From Filibacter tadaridae (GTDB lineage: Bacteria; Bacillota; Bacilli; Bacillales_A; Planococcaceae): 35,730 nt of DNA. Shown in pieces: positions 25,181-33,525 of this stretch (position 1 is its first letter; every line of letters begins with the position of its first letter). The notes beneath the pieces are model-generated. The model was not told the DNA's origin. It saw only the letters and a program-made list of their open reading frames with translations, and searched no databases. The stretch is from contig NZ_UXAV01000021.1 in assembly GCF_900609045.1 (NCBI RefSeq), positions 1 through 35,730 on the forward strand, read 5' to 3'. A program made the translations under genes and the position numbers.

Positions 25181-26749
25181 TCACCCGCTATATTGCACTT
25201 CTCCCGCTATAACGGTCATAACAACGGTTGCTGCCAGCATTTCTTCATCTTCCACTTGAAATAAATCCCGGTCGAGTACGGTAAAATCCGCATCATATCC
25301 GGCAGCGAGCTTTCCGCGTACATCCGCTTTACTGATGGTTGCGGCGCTGCCTGTTGTAAAGAGGCCGACTGCTTCGAAACGGCTCAGTTTTTCACTTGGC
25401 AAATAACCTTCATGGGTTTCACCGGGTTTGCGTCTAGTGGCTGCCGCGTAGATACCCAGTAAAGGATTCACTTCTTCAATCGGCGCATCCGACCCGCCGC
25501 CGCAAATAAATCCGCGGTCCAGCAAGCTATTCCAAGCATACGCCCAGTCGAAACGAGCCTCGCCCAATCGATCCATGACCCAAGGAAAATCGGATGATAC
25601 AAAGACAGGTTGAATATCGAGGATGACCGGCAGCTTTTTCATGCGCTCAACCAAGTCTTCACGTAACACATTGACGTGGATAAGCCGGTCAAGTTTACCG
25701 GGCGGTGCCGGGTATTTTTCGATTGCATCGAGTGCTTTTTCGATAGCGCCGTCTCCGATGATATGTACCGCGATGGCTTCGCCGTATTTACGTGCGAGGG
25801 CCACTAATGAATCAATCTCCTCATCCGTATGAACCGCCATTCCGCGTGTTTCGGGTGCATCTGCATAAGGTTCACTTAACAATGCAGTCTTACCGCCAAG
25901 TGCACCGTCGATGAAAAACTTCATGGCGCCCGGCTCAATCCATGGTTCATCGTATGTAGCTTGGTCTTCCATCAATTGCGGGAAAACAGGTGACCGGCGG
26001 AGCAAATGCGCACGGAATTTCTTTTCCTGCCCGATAATATTCTTGAATGCTTGAAGCGGGTTGCGATAATCGCCATAATAACCCAGATCATCCGTTACGG
26101 CTCCCGTAAGTCCAAGCGACAACAAATCCCCGACTGAAGTCCTTAATGCGCGAGTCAACGCTTCCTCCGTCGGTTCAGGAATCATGCCAAGTACGATTTC
26201 TTGTGCGCCTTCCAATAAAAATCCGGTCGGTTCACCCGCTTCATCCCTCACAATGACGCCGTCTACGGGATCTGGCGTCTCTTTTGTAATCCCTGCGAGC
26301 GCCAACGCTTTTGAGTTTGCAAGTGCCGCGTGCCTGCATGTCCTCTTTAAAACCATTGGAGAATCCGTTACATTATCAAGCTCAAACCGCGATAAAATCT
26401 TCTTATCAGGGAAATTGTTTTCATTCCAACCTTCCCCAATGAACCAATCATGCACGTCCAACCCTGTATGAGCACCACGTAGCATGTCCATCATTTCATC
26501 CGCAGAAGATGCTTTAGAGAGATCCAAACTAAGCAACTTTTCACCATGCCCGATCATATGCATATGGCTATCCACGAAACCGGGGTAGAGAACTGCCCCT
26601 TTCAAATCCATTTCCTTATCTGCTTGTTCCTTCAATTGTTCGTAATTGCCAGTTGCTACTATTGTGCCGTCCTCCGTAAGAATTGCTTCAACCGTTGCGT
26701 GTTCTTTTTCCATTGTATAAAGCGTGCCGTTATGCCAGATTTTTTTCAT
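25181..26749 (-). CDS. YtcJ-like amidohydrolase
   Basis: A 522-residue metal-dependent amidohydrolase (amidohydrolase_3/YtcJ group). The N-terminal beta part is followed by GFVDSHMHM (zinc ligands H62 and H64 counted from my start), later GAMKFFIDGALGGKTA (the Lys region), AVHIIGDGAIEKALDAIE and the C-terminal CGGGSDAPIEEVNPLLGI with the catalytic Asp. Substrate unknown; relatives act on amides and carbamates. I start at the ATG at 26747-26749 (MKKIWHNGTLYT), which has a G-rich SD (GGGGGGA) seven bases upstream; an in-frame ATG at 26764 overlaps that SD. No clear terminator follows. Confidence 0.88.
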   Translation of the reverse strand: MKKIWHNGTLYTMEKEHATVEAILTEDGTIVATGNYEQLKEQADKEMDLKGAVLYPGFVDSHMHMIGHGEKLLSLDLSKASSADEMMDMLRGAHTGLDVHDWFIGEGWNENNFPDKKILSRFELDNVTDSPMVLKRTCRHAALANSKALALAGITKETPDPVDGVIVRDEAGEPTGFLLEGAQEIVLGMIPEPTEEALTRALRTSVGDLLSLGLTGAVTDDLGYYGDYRNPLQAFKNIIGQEKKFRAHLLRRSPVFPQLMEDQATYDEPWIEPGAMKFFIDGALGGKTALLSEPYADAPETRGMAVHTDEEIDSLVALARKYGEAIAVHIIGDGAIEKALDAIEKYPAPPGKLDRLIHVNVLREDLVERMKKLPVILDIQPVFVSSDFPWVMDRLGEARFDWAYAWNSLLDRGFICGGGSDAPIEEVNPLLGIYAAATRRKPGETHEGYLPSEKLSRFEAVGLFTTGSAATISKADVRGKLAAGYDADFTVLDRDLFQVEDEEMLAATVVMTVIAGEVQYSG

Positions 26750-26851
26750 CACAATTCCCCCCATCTATTCATATTGTAATCTCTTAAGCAATAACGAGCA
26801 ATATTCAGAAATTGAATGCTACAATAAAGGGTATAAGGGAGGGATTCATAT

Positions 26852-27292
26852 ATGCGTTTAACCGTTTATCTTGCAGGGGAAATCCATAGTTCATGGCGTG
26901 AGGAAGTGAAGCAAAAAGCGGCTATGTTGAAATTGCCGATTGATTTCGTCGGTCCAATGGAAGACCACGACCGTTCCGATAATATTGGAGAAGAAATTTT
27001 AGGCAAGCAACCGGATGCAATTTTCAAAGATGCCGCGGCGTCAAGTTTCAATAATTTGCGAACCGAGATTTTATTGAAAAAAGCGGATGTCGTCATTGCT
27101 TTATTTGGGGATAAATACAAGCAATGGAACACGGCGATGGATGCAAGTGCCGCCGTCGCTTCCGGTAAACCGCTTATTCTCATCCGCTCAGAAGCAAATC
27201 ATCACGCATTGAAAGAGCTATCGCGGAAAGCAAGCGCCACTGTAGAGTCTGTCGACCAGGCCGTCAATGCACTGTACTATATTTTTGAATGA
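26852..27292 (+). CDS. ytoQ: YtoQ family protein
   Basis: A 146-residue protein matching YtoQ: LTVYLAGEIHSSWREE at the N-terminus, FVGPMEDHDRSDNIGEEILG, NNLRTEILLKKADVVIALFG and a C-terminal half like nucleoside 2-deoxyribosyltransferases (the fold its sequence suggests). The function is not established. GGGAGGG lies eight bases before ATG, and TACAAT about 25 bp upstream of that may be a -10. Single gene with its own terminator. Confidence 0.88.
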   Translation: MRLTVYLAGEIHSSWREEVKQKAAMLKLPIDFVGPMEDHDRSDNIGEEILGKQPDAIFKDAAASSFNNLRTEILLKKADVVIALFGDKYKQWNTAMDASAAVASGKPLILIRSEANHHALKELSRKASATVESVDQAVNALYYIFE

Positions 27293-27297
27293 ACAAC

Positions 27298-27334
27298 AAA
27301 GGACCTTGCCAATACTATCGACAAGGTCCTTTTC
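27298..27334 (+). terminator. Terminator of ytoQ
   Basis: An 11-bp perfect stem (27298-27308 with 27322-27332) followed by a short T-run. Confidence 0.8.
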
Positions 27335-27441
27335 CATTTCCATGGGTAACTCCTACCCCACGTCCGGCTTTTAAGCTTAAATGATTGACTTCTTTGCTAT
27401 CATGACTTCAGTCGTGGAAAGTTCAATGGCAGATGCGGTTC

Positions 27442-27485
27442 AAAAAAAGGACCGGAAACTTGATGCTATTCGACATTTCCGGTCC
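27442..27485 (-). terminator. Terminator after glmM
   Basis: A 10-bp perfect stem (27449-27458 with 27476-27485), followed on the minus strand by seven T (27442-27448). It ends the cdaA-cdaR-glmM operon, so no glmS is co-transcribed here. Confidence 0.9.
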
Positions 27486-27498
27486 GTATATATCTTAC

Positions 27499-28848
27499 TT
27501 ATTCTGTTCCCATCTCTTCACGTACAACAGTAGCAATTCTTTCAACATAGCGCATGCATTCGTCCTCGGAAGGCGATTCTACCATAACACGGACAAGCGA
27601 TTCAGTACCTGAAGGTCGAACAAGTACACGACCGTTTCCAGCCATTTCTTTTTCAACTTCTGCAATTACTTCTGCAACATGCGTATTTTTTGTTACGGCA
27701 TTTTTGTCAGTTACACGCACATTGATAAGCTTTTGCGGATAAACAGTCATTTCACTGGCAAGATCGGATAGCTTACGACCAGTGCTTTTCATAATATTGA
27801 CTAATTGCAGTCCCGTTAGCAACCCATCACCTGTTGTATTGTAATCGAGAAAAACAATATGACCTGATTGTTCGCCACCAAGGTTATAATTCCCTTTTCT
27901 CATCTCTTCGACAACATAGCGATCACCAACAGCCGTCTGGACACTCTTCATATCATTTTCTGTAAGTGCTTTATAGAAGCCTAAGTTACTCATGATTGTT
28001 GAAACGATTGTATTCGATTTTAGGCGCCCTTCCGAGTGAAGATGACGACCGATGATATACATAATTTGATCGCCATCCACGACTTCACCATGCTCATCGA
28101 CTGCAATTAGGCGATCCCCGTCTCCGTCGAATGCTAAACCGATATTCGCACCTTTTTCGATGACGAATTTCCCTAAACCTTCAGGATGTGTTGAACCGAC
28201 TTGATCATTTATATTCAATCCATTCGGAGAAGTACCCATTGTCGACAGATCTGCATCCAAATCAGCAAATACATGTGTTGCCAATGTTGATGTCGCGCCA
28301 TGTGCACAATCGAGCGCCACGTGTATACCAGTAAACTCCTCATCAACTGTTTGTTTCAGATATTGAATATACTTATGGCCACCCTCAAAGTATTCCGTGA
28401 TTGAACCAACATCTGCTCCAATCGGGCGCGGTAATGTATCTTCCTGCTCGTTTAACAATTTTTCGATTTCTTCTTCTTGCTCATCGGTTAGTTTGTATCC
28501 ATCTGCACCGAAAAACTTAATACCGTTATCTTCCACAGGATTGTGCGATGCTGAAATCATAACCCCTGCTTGTGCTTTCATAACACGTGTCAAATAAGCG
28601 ACGCCCGGTGTACTAATTATCCCTAGCGTCATTACTTCAACTCCGGTTGATAACAACCCTGCTATTAAAGCACTTTCAAGCATATGGCCTGAAATACGTG
28701 TATCGCGACCTACAAGTACTTCCGCTTTTCCTTGCGTTTCTTTCGTTAATACATAACCGCCGACTCTACCAAGTTTAAACGCAAGCTCCGGTGTTAATTC
28801 TTTATTTGCAACTCCACGGACGCCATCGGTCCCGAAATAATTAGTCAT
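27499..28848 (-). CDS. glmM: Phosphoglucosamine mutase GlmM
   Basis: A 449-residue alpha-phosphohexomutase that turns glucosamine-6-phosphate into glucosamine-1-phosphate for peptidoglycan. N-terminus YFGTDGVRG; active-site serine S101 in ISASHNP; Mg loop [12 protein letters not shown]; sugar loop GGEQSGH; phosphate loop [10 protein letters not shown]. Length matches the family. I start at the ATG at 28846-28848 (MTNYFG) with AAAGGGAG seven bases upstream; upstream in-frame TTG (28866) and ATG (28854) lie at the SD. Third gene of the operon with cdaA and cdaR; GlmM is known to bind and inhibit CdaA in related bacteria. Confidence 0.96.
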   Translation of the reverse strand: MTNYFGTDGVRGVANKELTPELAFKLGRVGGYVLTKETQGKAEVLVGRDTRISGHMLESALIAGLLSTGVEVMTLGIISTPGVAYLTRVMKAQAGVMISASHNPVEDNGIKFFGADGYKLTDEQEEEIEKLLNEQEDTLPRPIGADVGSITEYFEGGHKYIQYLKQTVDEEFTGIHVALDCAHGATSTLATHVFADLDADLSTMGTSPNGLNINDQVGSTHPEGLGKFVIEKGANIGLAFDGDGDRLIAVDEHGEVVDGDQIMYIIGRHLHSEGRLKSNTIVSTIMSNLGFYKALTENDMKSVQTAVGDRYVVEEMRKGNYNLGGEQSGHIVFLDYNTTGDGLLTGLQLVNIMKSTGRKLSDLASEMTVYPQKLINVRVTDKNAVTKNTHVAEVIAEVEKEMAGNGRVLVRPSGTESLVRVMVESPSEDECMRYVERIATVVREEMGTE

Positions 28849-28887
28849 TTCCATTCTCCCTTTCAATGCTGTATCTATAGTCGTATT

Positions 28888-30162
28888 TCAGGCAAGTTTA
28901 ATAGATAATGATACTTCCTCTTCTGAAAGTTTCCATCGCACGTCTGTTGGACCTTCCACTTGTATAGGGAAGGTCTTTTCTCCTTCTTCCTTCACGTGTG
29001 ATGCATCGACGTATACAGTAAAGTCTTTTTTATCTAAAGTATCGATTACATCTTGTTCTGCCGTGACAGTCAAGACGATTAAACCGTCTGCAGGTTTGTG
29101 AAAGGAACTGTTGAATTGCTCATCCAATCCATTCACTGTAACCGCGAACTCTGTGAACTCCTTCGTTGCAAGCTTTTCCGGTTCGACAGGTGTTTCTGGG
29201 TTTGTCGCTTCCAGTTCTTCTTCCACTACAGTTACATCCACCTTAACCTTGATTTTGTTTGTAGACATTTTTGAAATACCATCAGGTTTTTTTAACTCTA
29301 TGTCAAATGTTTCTTGTTTTTCCACCTTCGAAATATCTACATCTACAACGAATTCATCCAATGATTCCAACACTTTTCGCGATCCGGATAACCAAATCGT
29401 TTTTTCATCGGTCTCAATCGAATCTAGTGTCACACCAGCCGGAGGTTTCCCTTTTGCTTTAAGAACAATCGGTATTTCTTTATTATATTCAACAATGTCA
29501 ACTTTGACGTTCACTTGTTCAGGAACGATTGTCACGTTCAACTTATTTAGATCCTTGTCCAATACACGAACCCGTGCTTTTTGTTCGAATGACTCCTTTA
29601 ACCCATCGTCACCTGTTACAGATGCTTTCACAAAGCTAATGGATTCGATAACACTTTTCGGACCTGTCACTTCGATTGTCGATGGGTCAACTTCCATTTT
29701 TACCACATCGAAGTCCTCCGCCAACATCCGTTCATTCATTTCAGGGTCCACTTTGAACGATTTCGTGATCTTTTCTTCAATGACAACCTTAATTGTCGCT
29801 GGGTCAAGGCGAGCGTTCAACTTACCGGAAATATTTTCGTGTTCGATGGGGACAGTATGCGTTCCCATAGGTAAGCTTCTCAAATCTACAAATAGTGTGA
29901 AGTCCTTTATTAGTTTTGTAGTTTGAACAAGATTTGCTGGTCCTTCGATTGCCATATTGACCGTTTCGGGTATTCCTGTCACAACCAAGTTTTCATTGTC
30001 ATAATACACTTCGACTTTAATATCCCGGATGATATCCGCCGAATCCCCGACGGGTTTGCCATTTGCATTCTCTTCTCCCGCTCGAACAAAGACAAACAGA
30101 ACAATTGCAAGAAATAAAGCCGTGAATCGGAGAAACCATGGGTTACCCATCATTTTATCCAT
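28888..30162 (-). CDS. cdaR: CdaA regulatory protein CdaR (YbbR domains)
   Basis: A 424-residue protein anchored by one N-terminal helix (NPWFLRFTALFLAIVLFVFV) with an extracellular part of several YbbR repeats. Each repeat shows strands like IEVTGPKSVIESISFVKASV or IWLSGSRKVLESLDEFVVDV; four are visible. It modulates CdaA at the membrane. The start at ATG 30160-30162 has AGGAGGAG just upstream; a longer frame to 30246 would run inside cdaA in another frame and has no SD. It overlaps the end of cdaA by 8 bp, consistent with coupled translation. Confidence 0.93.
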   Translation of the reverse strand: MDKMMGNPWFLRFTALFLAIVLFVFVRAGEENANGKPVGDSADIIRDIKVEVYYDNENLVVTGIPETVNMAIEGPANLVQTTKLIKDFTLFVDLRSLPMGTHTVPIEHENISGKLNARLDPATIKVVIEEKITKSFKVDPEMNERMLAEDFDVVKMEVDPSTIEVTGPKSVIESISFVKASVTGDDGLKESFEQKARVRVLDKDLNKLNVTIVPEQVNVKVDIVEYNKEIPIVLKAKGKPPAGVTLDSIETDEKTIWLSGSRKVLESLDEFVVDVDISKVEKQETFDIELKKPDGISKMSTNKIKVKVDVTVVEEELEATNPETPVEPEKLATKEFTEFAVTVNGLDEQFNSSFHKPADGLIVLTVTAEQDVIDTLDKKDFTVYVDASHVKEEGEKTFPIQVEGPTDVRWKLSEEEVSLSIKLA

Positions 30163-30991
30163 TTTTTCTCCTCCTCCACTTCCATCTGGAGGTATTCGTC
30201 TGCTCGGTCGTGTTACCAAACCAAACTCTCCGCAACCGTGCTTCAAATTCCTCCATGCTTAGATTCCGGTCTAAATCACCATCTGCCGTAATACTCACTG
30301 CTCCAGTCTCTTCTGATACAATTACCGTGATTGCATCTGTTACTTCACTCAACCCGATAGCAGCCCGATGCCTTGTGCCGAGCTCCTTTGAGATAAATGA
30401 ACTCTCTGAAAGTGGCAAGTAGCATGCTGCAGCTGCGATCCGGTTCTTCTGAACAATGACTGCTCCATCATGCAATGGTGTATTGGGGATGAAAATATTA
30501 ATAAGCAATTCCGATGTCATAACCGAGTCCATCGGGATACCTGTTTCGATATATTCACTCAGGCCGGTTTCCCGCTCGATTGAGATAAGCGCACCAATCC
30601 GTCGTTTCGCCATATAGCTTACTGATTTAGTGATTGCTTCCATAAGACGTTCTCGTTCTTCTTCTTCCTGCATTGCCGTTCGGGCAAATAACCGACCTCG
30701 TCCAAGTTGTTCAAGCGCGCGGCGCAGTTCAGGCTGGAAGATGATTATGATGGCCAGAAAGCCCATCGGGAGCACTTGATCCATCATCCATTTAAGCGTA
30801 TCCAACCCAAAAAACTCTGTCAGTAGACGGGCGATTAGTAGTACGAAAACTCCTTTTAACAGTTGGACCGCTTTCGTCCCTTTAATAATCGTAAACAATT
30901 TATAAAAGACAAACCAGACCAGAAGCACATCCACGATATTTATAAGTACCCCGACTGGACTAAAATCAATTATAGTATCCCACTTGGGCAT
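30155..30991 (-). CDS. cdaA: Diadenylate cyclase CdaA
   Basis: A 278-residue membrane enzyme that makes cyclic di-AMP from two ATP. Three N-terminal helices (about 13-31, 43-60, 73-87) precede the DAC (DisA_N) domain with DGA at 175-177 and RHR at 207-209 (GTRHRAAIG), both required for catalysis. It is the first gene of cdaA-cdaR-glmM, the standard order in Firmicutes. c-di-AMP controls potassium and osmolyte transport and wall homeostasis. AGGGGAAG precedes the ATG. An extended -10 lies about 40 bp upstream, and the rsiW terminator separates it from sigW-rsiW. Confidence 0.96.
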   Translation of the reverse strand: MPKWDTIIDFSPVGVLINIVDVLLVWFVFYKLFTIIKGTKAVQLLKGVFVLLIARLLTEFFGLDTLKWMMDQVLPMGFLAIIIIFQPELRRALEQLGRGRLFARTAMQEEEERERLMEAITKSVSYMAKRRIGALISIERETGLSEYIETGIPMDSVMTSELLINIFIPNTPLHDGAVIVQKNRIAAAACYLPLSESSFISKELGTRHRAAIGLSEVTDAITVIVSEETGAVSITADGDLDRNLSMEEFEARLRRVWFGNTTEQTNTSRWKWRRRKNG

Positions 30992-31030
30992 GTGCTTCCC
31001 CTACCTTCTTACACAATTTCATATGCGTAT

Positions 31031-31039
31031 AGTATAGCA
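31031..31039 (-). promoter_or_regulatory. Extended -10 of the cdaA operon
   Basis: On the minus strand TGCTATACT is an extended -10 (TGn plus TATACT). The -35 is weak, as is usual with extended -10 promoters. Confidence 0.5.
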
Positions 31040-31074
31040 TATCGTCAACGGACAATGCTTATTCAAACAACGGG

Positions 31075-31117
31075 AAAAAGCGATTGGCACCACTGTCAGC
31101 AGGTGCCGCCAATCGCT
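31075..31117 (-). terminator. Terminator of sigW-rsiW
   Basis: A 9-bp perfect outer stem (31079-31087 with 31109-31117) plus an inner CACC/GGTG, followed on the minus strand by a T-run. Confidence 0.85.
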
Positions 31118-31121
31118 TTAT

Positions 31122-31757
31122 TTACTTTTCCTGTTTTTCATCTTCTTTCGATGATGGGAAAATATCTTTCACTGTATTTTTGATTTTATACCAAAGCCAG
31201 TCGAAAGCCTTGTCGATTTCCTCACTTTCCCCTGTAACTATCGCCGTCGATGCCATGAATTTCGAGCCATGGATGACTGTTACATCACCTTCGACTTGTC
31301 CCTCAATCCGTAGCGACCCATTTTTCACGACAATATCGCCTTTTATCGTTTCACCTGCCGGGACAAGCACCGTCTCACCTTGAACGACAAGATTCGGTTG
31401 CTTCGATACTGAAAAATGTTGGTCATTTCCGTAACTGGAGAAAAGTGTTGCACTCATTAATAGAAGAAACATTGCTGCCGCTGAAAGAAGCGGATGACGC
31501 CGTAAAAAGCGTTGCGCACCCACTTGCGATTTTTCTTTTGGAAGACGGGCTATTACTCCATCGACAAACCCGGCAGGCGCTTTTATTTGGGTAGCACTTT
31601 TTAAAAATGAAATAGACTCCTCCAGCCCATCCATTATTTCTTTACATTCGGAACAGTTTGCCAAATGTTCCTGTAGTTCCCGTTCTTCTTCAGGACGAAT
31701 GTCCTCGTCTAAATACGCGTGCATATAGTCAATAATCTTTTCCGGACACGTATTCAT
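31122..31757 (-). CDS. rsiW: Anti-sigma-W factor RsiW
   Basis: A 211-residue single-pass protein. The cytosolic N-terminus is a zinc-binding anti-sigma domain with H31, C35 and C38 (HLANCSEC). One membrane helix at about 87-107 follows, then an extracellular part (DIVVKNGSLRIEGQVEGDVTV looks like a bactofilin/beta-helix-like stretch). It holds SigW inactive and is destroyed by regulated proteolysis (PrsW, RasP) on envelope stress in B. subtilis. It follows sigW by 12 bp. The end is acidic and basic mixed (SKEDEKQEK). Confidence 0.92.
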   Translation of the reverse strand: MNTCPEKIIDYMHAYLDEDIRPEEERELQEHLANCSECKEIMDGLEESISFLKSATQIKAPAGFVDGVIARLPKEKSQVGAQRFLRRHPLLSAAAMFLLLMSATLFSSYGNDQHFSVSKQPNLVVQGETVLVPAGETIKGDIVVKNGSLRIEGQVEGDVTVIHGSKFMASTAIVTGESEEIDKAFDWLWYKIKNTVKDIFPSSKEDEKQEK

Positions 31758-31769
31758 ACATTTCCCCTC

Positions 31770-32333
31770 CTACATAGTACCCATCTGTTTTCGAAGAGCT
31801 TCCCGTCCTCTGTGGACACGGGTCTTTACGGTTCCTAATGGTAATTCCAAAATATCGCCGATTTCTTGCAACGGTAGTTCCTCGAAATACCGCAAAATGA
31901 TTACAGAGCGGTATTTATCCGGGAGTCTACCAATTTCATATCTTATCCGTTCTTGTGCCTCCATTTTTTCAATTTGCTCTTCAGGCAAATCCCCTGCCGC
32001 CGCGATTTGCGAGTACATGGTCAATCCTTCTGTGCCCGGTACTTCTGCATCAAGATGATAATCCGGTTTCTTTTTTCGGATACGGTCAATGCAAAGGTTA
32101 GTCGCAATCCGAAAAATCCATGTTGAAAACTTTCGTTTCTGATCAAATGTATGAATGTTTATATAAGCACGTACAAACGCTTCTTGAGCAATATCTTCTG
32201 CTTCCTGCTTATTATTAAGCATCCTGTAACAGACATGATAGAGACGATGCTGAAAAAGAATGACAATCTCTTCAAATGCATCTTGCTTACCTTTTAGCAC
32301 TTCATTTATTCGTTTATTGATCAATTCATCCAA
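31770..32333 (-). CDS. sigW: ECF sigma factor SigW
   Basis: A 187-residue ECF sigma factor, the same length as B. subtilis SigW. It starts with TTG at 32331-32333 (encoding MDELINKRINEV): GGAGGAG lies seven bases upstream and the N-terminus then lines up with SigW; a longer frame to ATG 32354 has no site. Region 2 reads AEDIAQEAFVRAYINI and RKFSTWIFRIATNLCIDRIRKKKPDY; region 4 reads LPLQEIGDILELPLGTVKTRVHRGREALRKQ. It directs genes against cell-envelope stress. The promoter at 32369-32397 shows autoregulation. Operon with rsiW. Confidence 0.95.
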   Translation of the reverse strand: MDELINKRINEVLKGKQDAFEEIVILFQHRLYHVCYRMLNNKQEAEDIAQEAFVRAYINIHTFDQKRKFSTWIFRIATNLCIDRIRKKKPDYHLDAEVPGTEGLTMYSQIAAAGDLPEEQIEKMEAQERIRYEIGRLPDKYRSVIILRYFEELPLQEIGDILELPLGTVKTRVHRGREALRKQMGTM

Positions 32334-32368
32334 TGCATATCTCCTCCGCTCCATGCGGCTGTCCCTTC

Positions 32369-32397
32369 TATACGTTTGAAGGGTTCAACAGGTTTCA
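32369..32397 (-). promoter_or_regulatory. Autoregulatory SigW promoter
   Basis: On the minus strand TGAAAC (32392-32397), a 17-bp spacer and CGTATA (32369-32374). This fits the SigW consensus TGAAAC-N16/17-CGTA and lies about 36 bp upstream of the sigW TTG start. Confidence 0.85.
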
Positions 32398-32458
32398 TTT
32401 TTTTCGCTATTATTATTTTACCAGATATAACCGACTCTTTCCTCTTTTTGTCTAAATG

Positions 32459-32490
32459 AAAAAAACCGAAGAGAATTTGAATTCTCTCCG
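32459..32490 (-). terminator. Terminator of rocF
   Basis: A stem of up to 12 bp with one wobble (32465-32476 with 32479-32490, effectively a small loop), then six T (32459-32464) on the minus strand. Confidence 0.85.
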
Positions 32491-32539
32491 GCATTGCGAT
32501 TCTGTTTGACAATACGTTTGTGTTTTTAATAGGTCTGTA

Positions 32540-33445
32540 TTAAAGAAGCTTTTCGCCAAATAGAGAACCCATTAGGCCAACTGCAACATCAGCGGTCTTG
32601 TTCTTGTCATCAAGAACCGGATTCACTTCAACAAATTCAGCAGAAGTAATTATTTTAGAGTCTTCCAGCATTTCCATGGCAAGATGACTTTCTCTGTAGC
32701 TCATGCCGCCTGGTACCGGCGTTCCAACACCCGGCGTATACAATGGATCAAGTCCATCGAGATCCAAAGAAAGATGGACGCCGTCAACTTGGCGGTCTTT
32801 CAAGTAAGCGATTGCATCTTCCATAACCGTTGTCATTCCATGACGATCAATCTCATGCATCGTATACACTTTTATGCCCTTTTCTCTAATCAACTCACGC
32901 TCACCAGGGTCGACCGAACGTGCTCCGATAATAACAACATTTTCAGGTTTAACCTTTTGACCTTCGTTATGTAGGTTGACAAGTTTGTCGTGACCAAGTC
33001 CAATCAAAGCTGCAAGAGGCATTCCATGAATATTGCCCGACGGTGATGTCTCTTCCGTATTCAAATCAGCATGTGCGTCGTACCAGATTACACCAAGGTT
33101 TTTATACTTTACAGCCAAGCCTGAAAGTGTACCTATCGCTATGCTGTGATCTCCCCCAAGAACAAGCGGGAAGTTTCCAGATTCAACGATATCAGTGACT
33201 TTCTGAGCAAGTCTAGTTGTCGCTTTAACGACCTCATCTAAGTTTTTTAAATTGGTTTCATCCGAGTCCCTTTGTTCCGCGGCATCAACATAGATATCTC
33301 CTTCATCCATCACTTGATGGCCGATTGACTCAATTCGTTCAACTAGTCCTGCATAACGGATTGCGCTCGGTCCCATATCTACTCCACGTCTATTTTGGCC
33401 GAGATCGAGCGGAACACCAATTATTGAAATATTTTTTTCCCCCAT
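32540..33445 (-). CDS. rocF: Arginase RocF
   Basis: A 301-residue binuclear manganese enzyme that splits arginine into ornithine and urea. Metal motifs: GGDHSIAIG, WYDAHADLNT and LSLDLDGLDPLYTPG, all complete; the glutamate-rich substrate end VEVNPVLD is present. I start at ATG 33443-33445 (MGEKNISIIGVP), nine bases after GGGGAGG and matching the family start; the in-frame ATG at 33505 lies upstream of the -10. Single gene with its own promoter and terminator. Position next to sigW is typical of the Bacillales. Confidence 0.95.
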   Translation of the reverse strand: MGEKNISIIGVPLDLGQNRRGVDMGPSAIRYAGLVERIESIGHQVMDEGDIYVDAAEQRDSDETNLKNLDEVVKATTRLAQKVTDIVESGNFPLVLGGDHSIAIGTLSGLAVKYKNLGVIWYDAHADLNTEETSPSGNIHGMPLAALIGLGHDKLVNLHNEGQKVKPENVVIIGARSVDPGERELIREKGIKVYTMHEIDRHGMTTVMEDAIAYLKDRQVDGVHLSLDLDGLDPLYTPGVGTPVPGGMSYRESHLAMEMLEDSKIITSAEFVEVNPVLDDKNKTADVAVGLMGSLFGEKLL

Positions 33446-33475
33446 ACTATAAAACCTCCCCTTCTCACTCCCTCC

Positions 33476-33505
33476 ATTATAAGACCCGAACTTACATTGA
33501 CTCAA
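33476..33505 (-). promoter_or_regulatory. Promoter of rocF
   Basis: On the minus strand TTGAGT (33500-33505), an 18-bp spacer and TATAAT (33476-33481), about 30 bp upstream of the arginase ATG. It looks like a vegetative SigA promoter, not the SigL (-24/-12) type that drives rocABC in B. subtilis. Confidence 0.65.
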
Positions 33506-33525
33506 CCTCGCAAGTTTCTGAATAA

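Noticed and set aside
27333..27441. glmS-type ribozyme or another RNA between ytoQ and glmM terminators
   Set aside because: No conserved ribozyme core or stable fold apart from the two terminators.
29111..29926. 271-residue ORF on the plus strand
   Set aside because: Antisense shadow of cdaR, rich in Ser/Thr, with no SD and no recognisable domain.
32321..32512. 63-residue minus-strand ORF upstream of sigW
   Set aside because: It covers the SigW promoter and has no SD or known domain.
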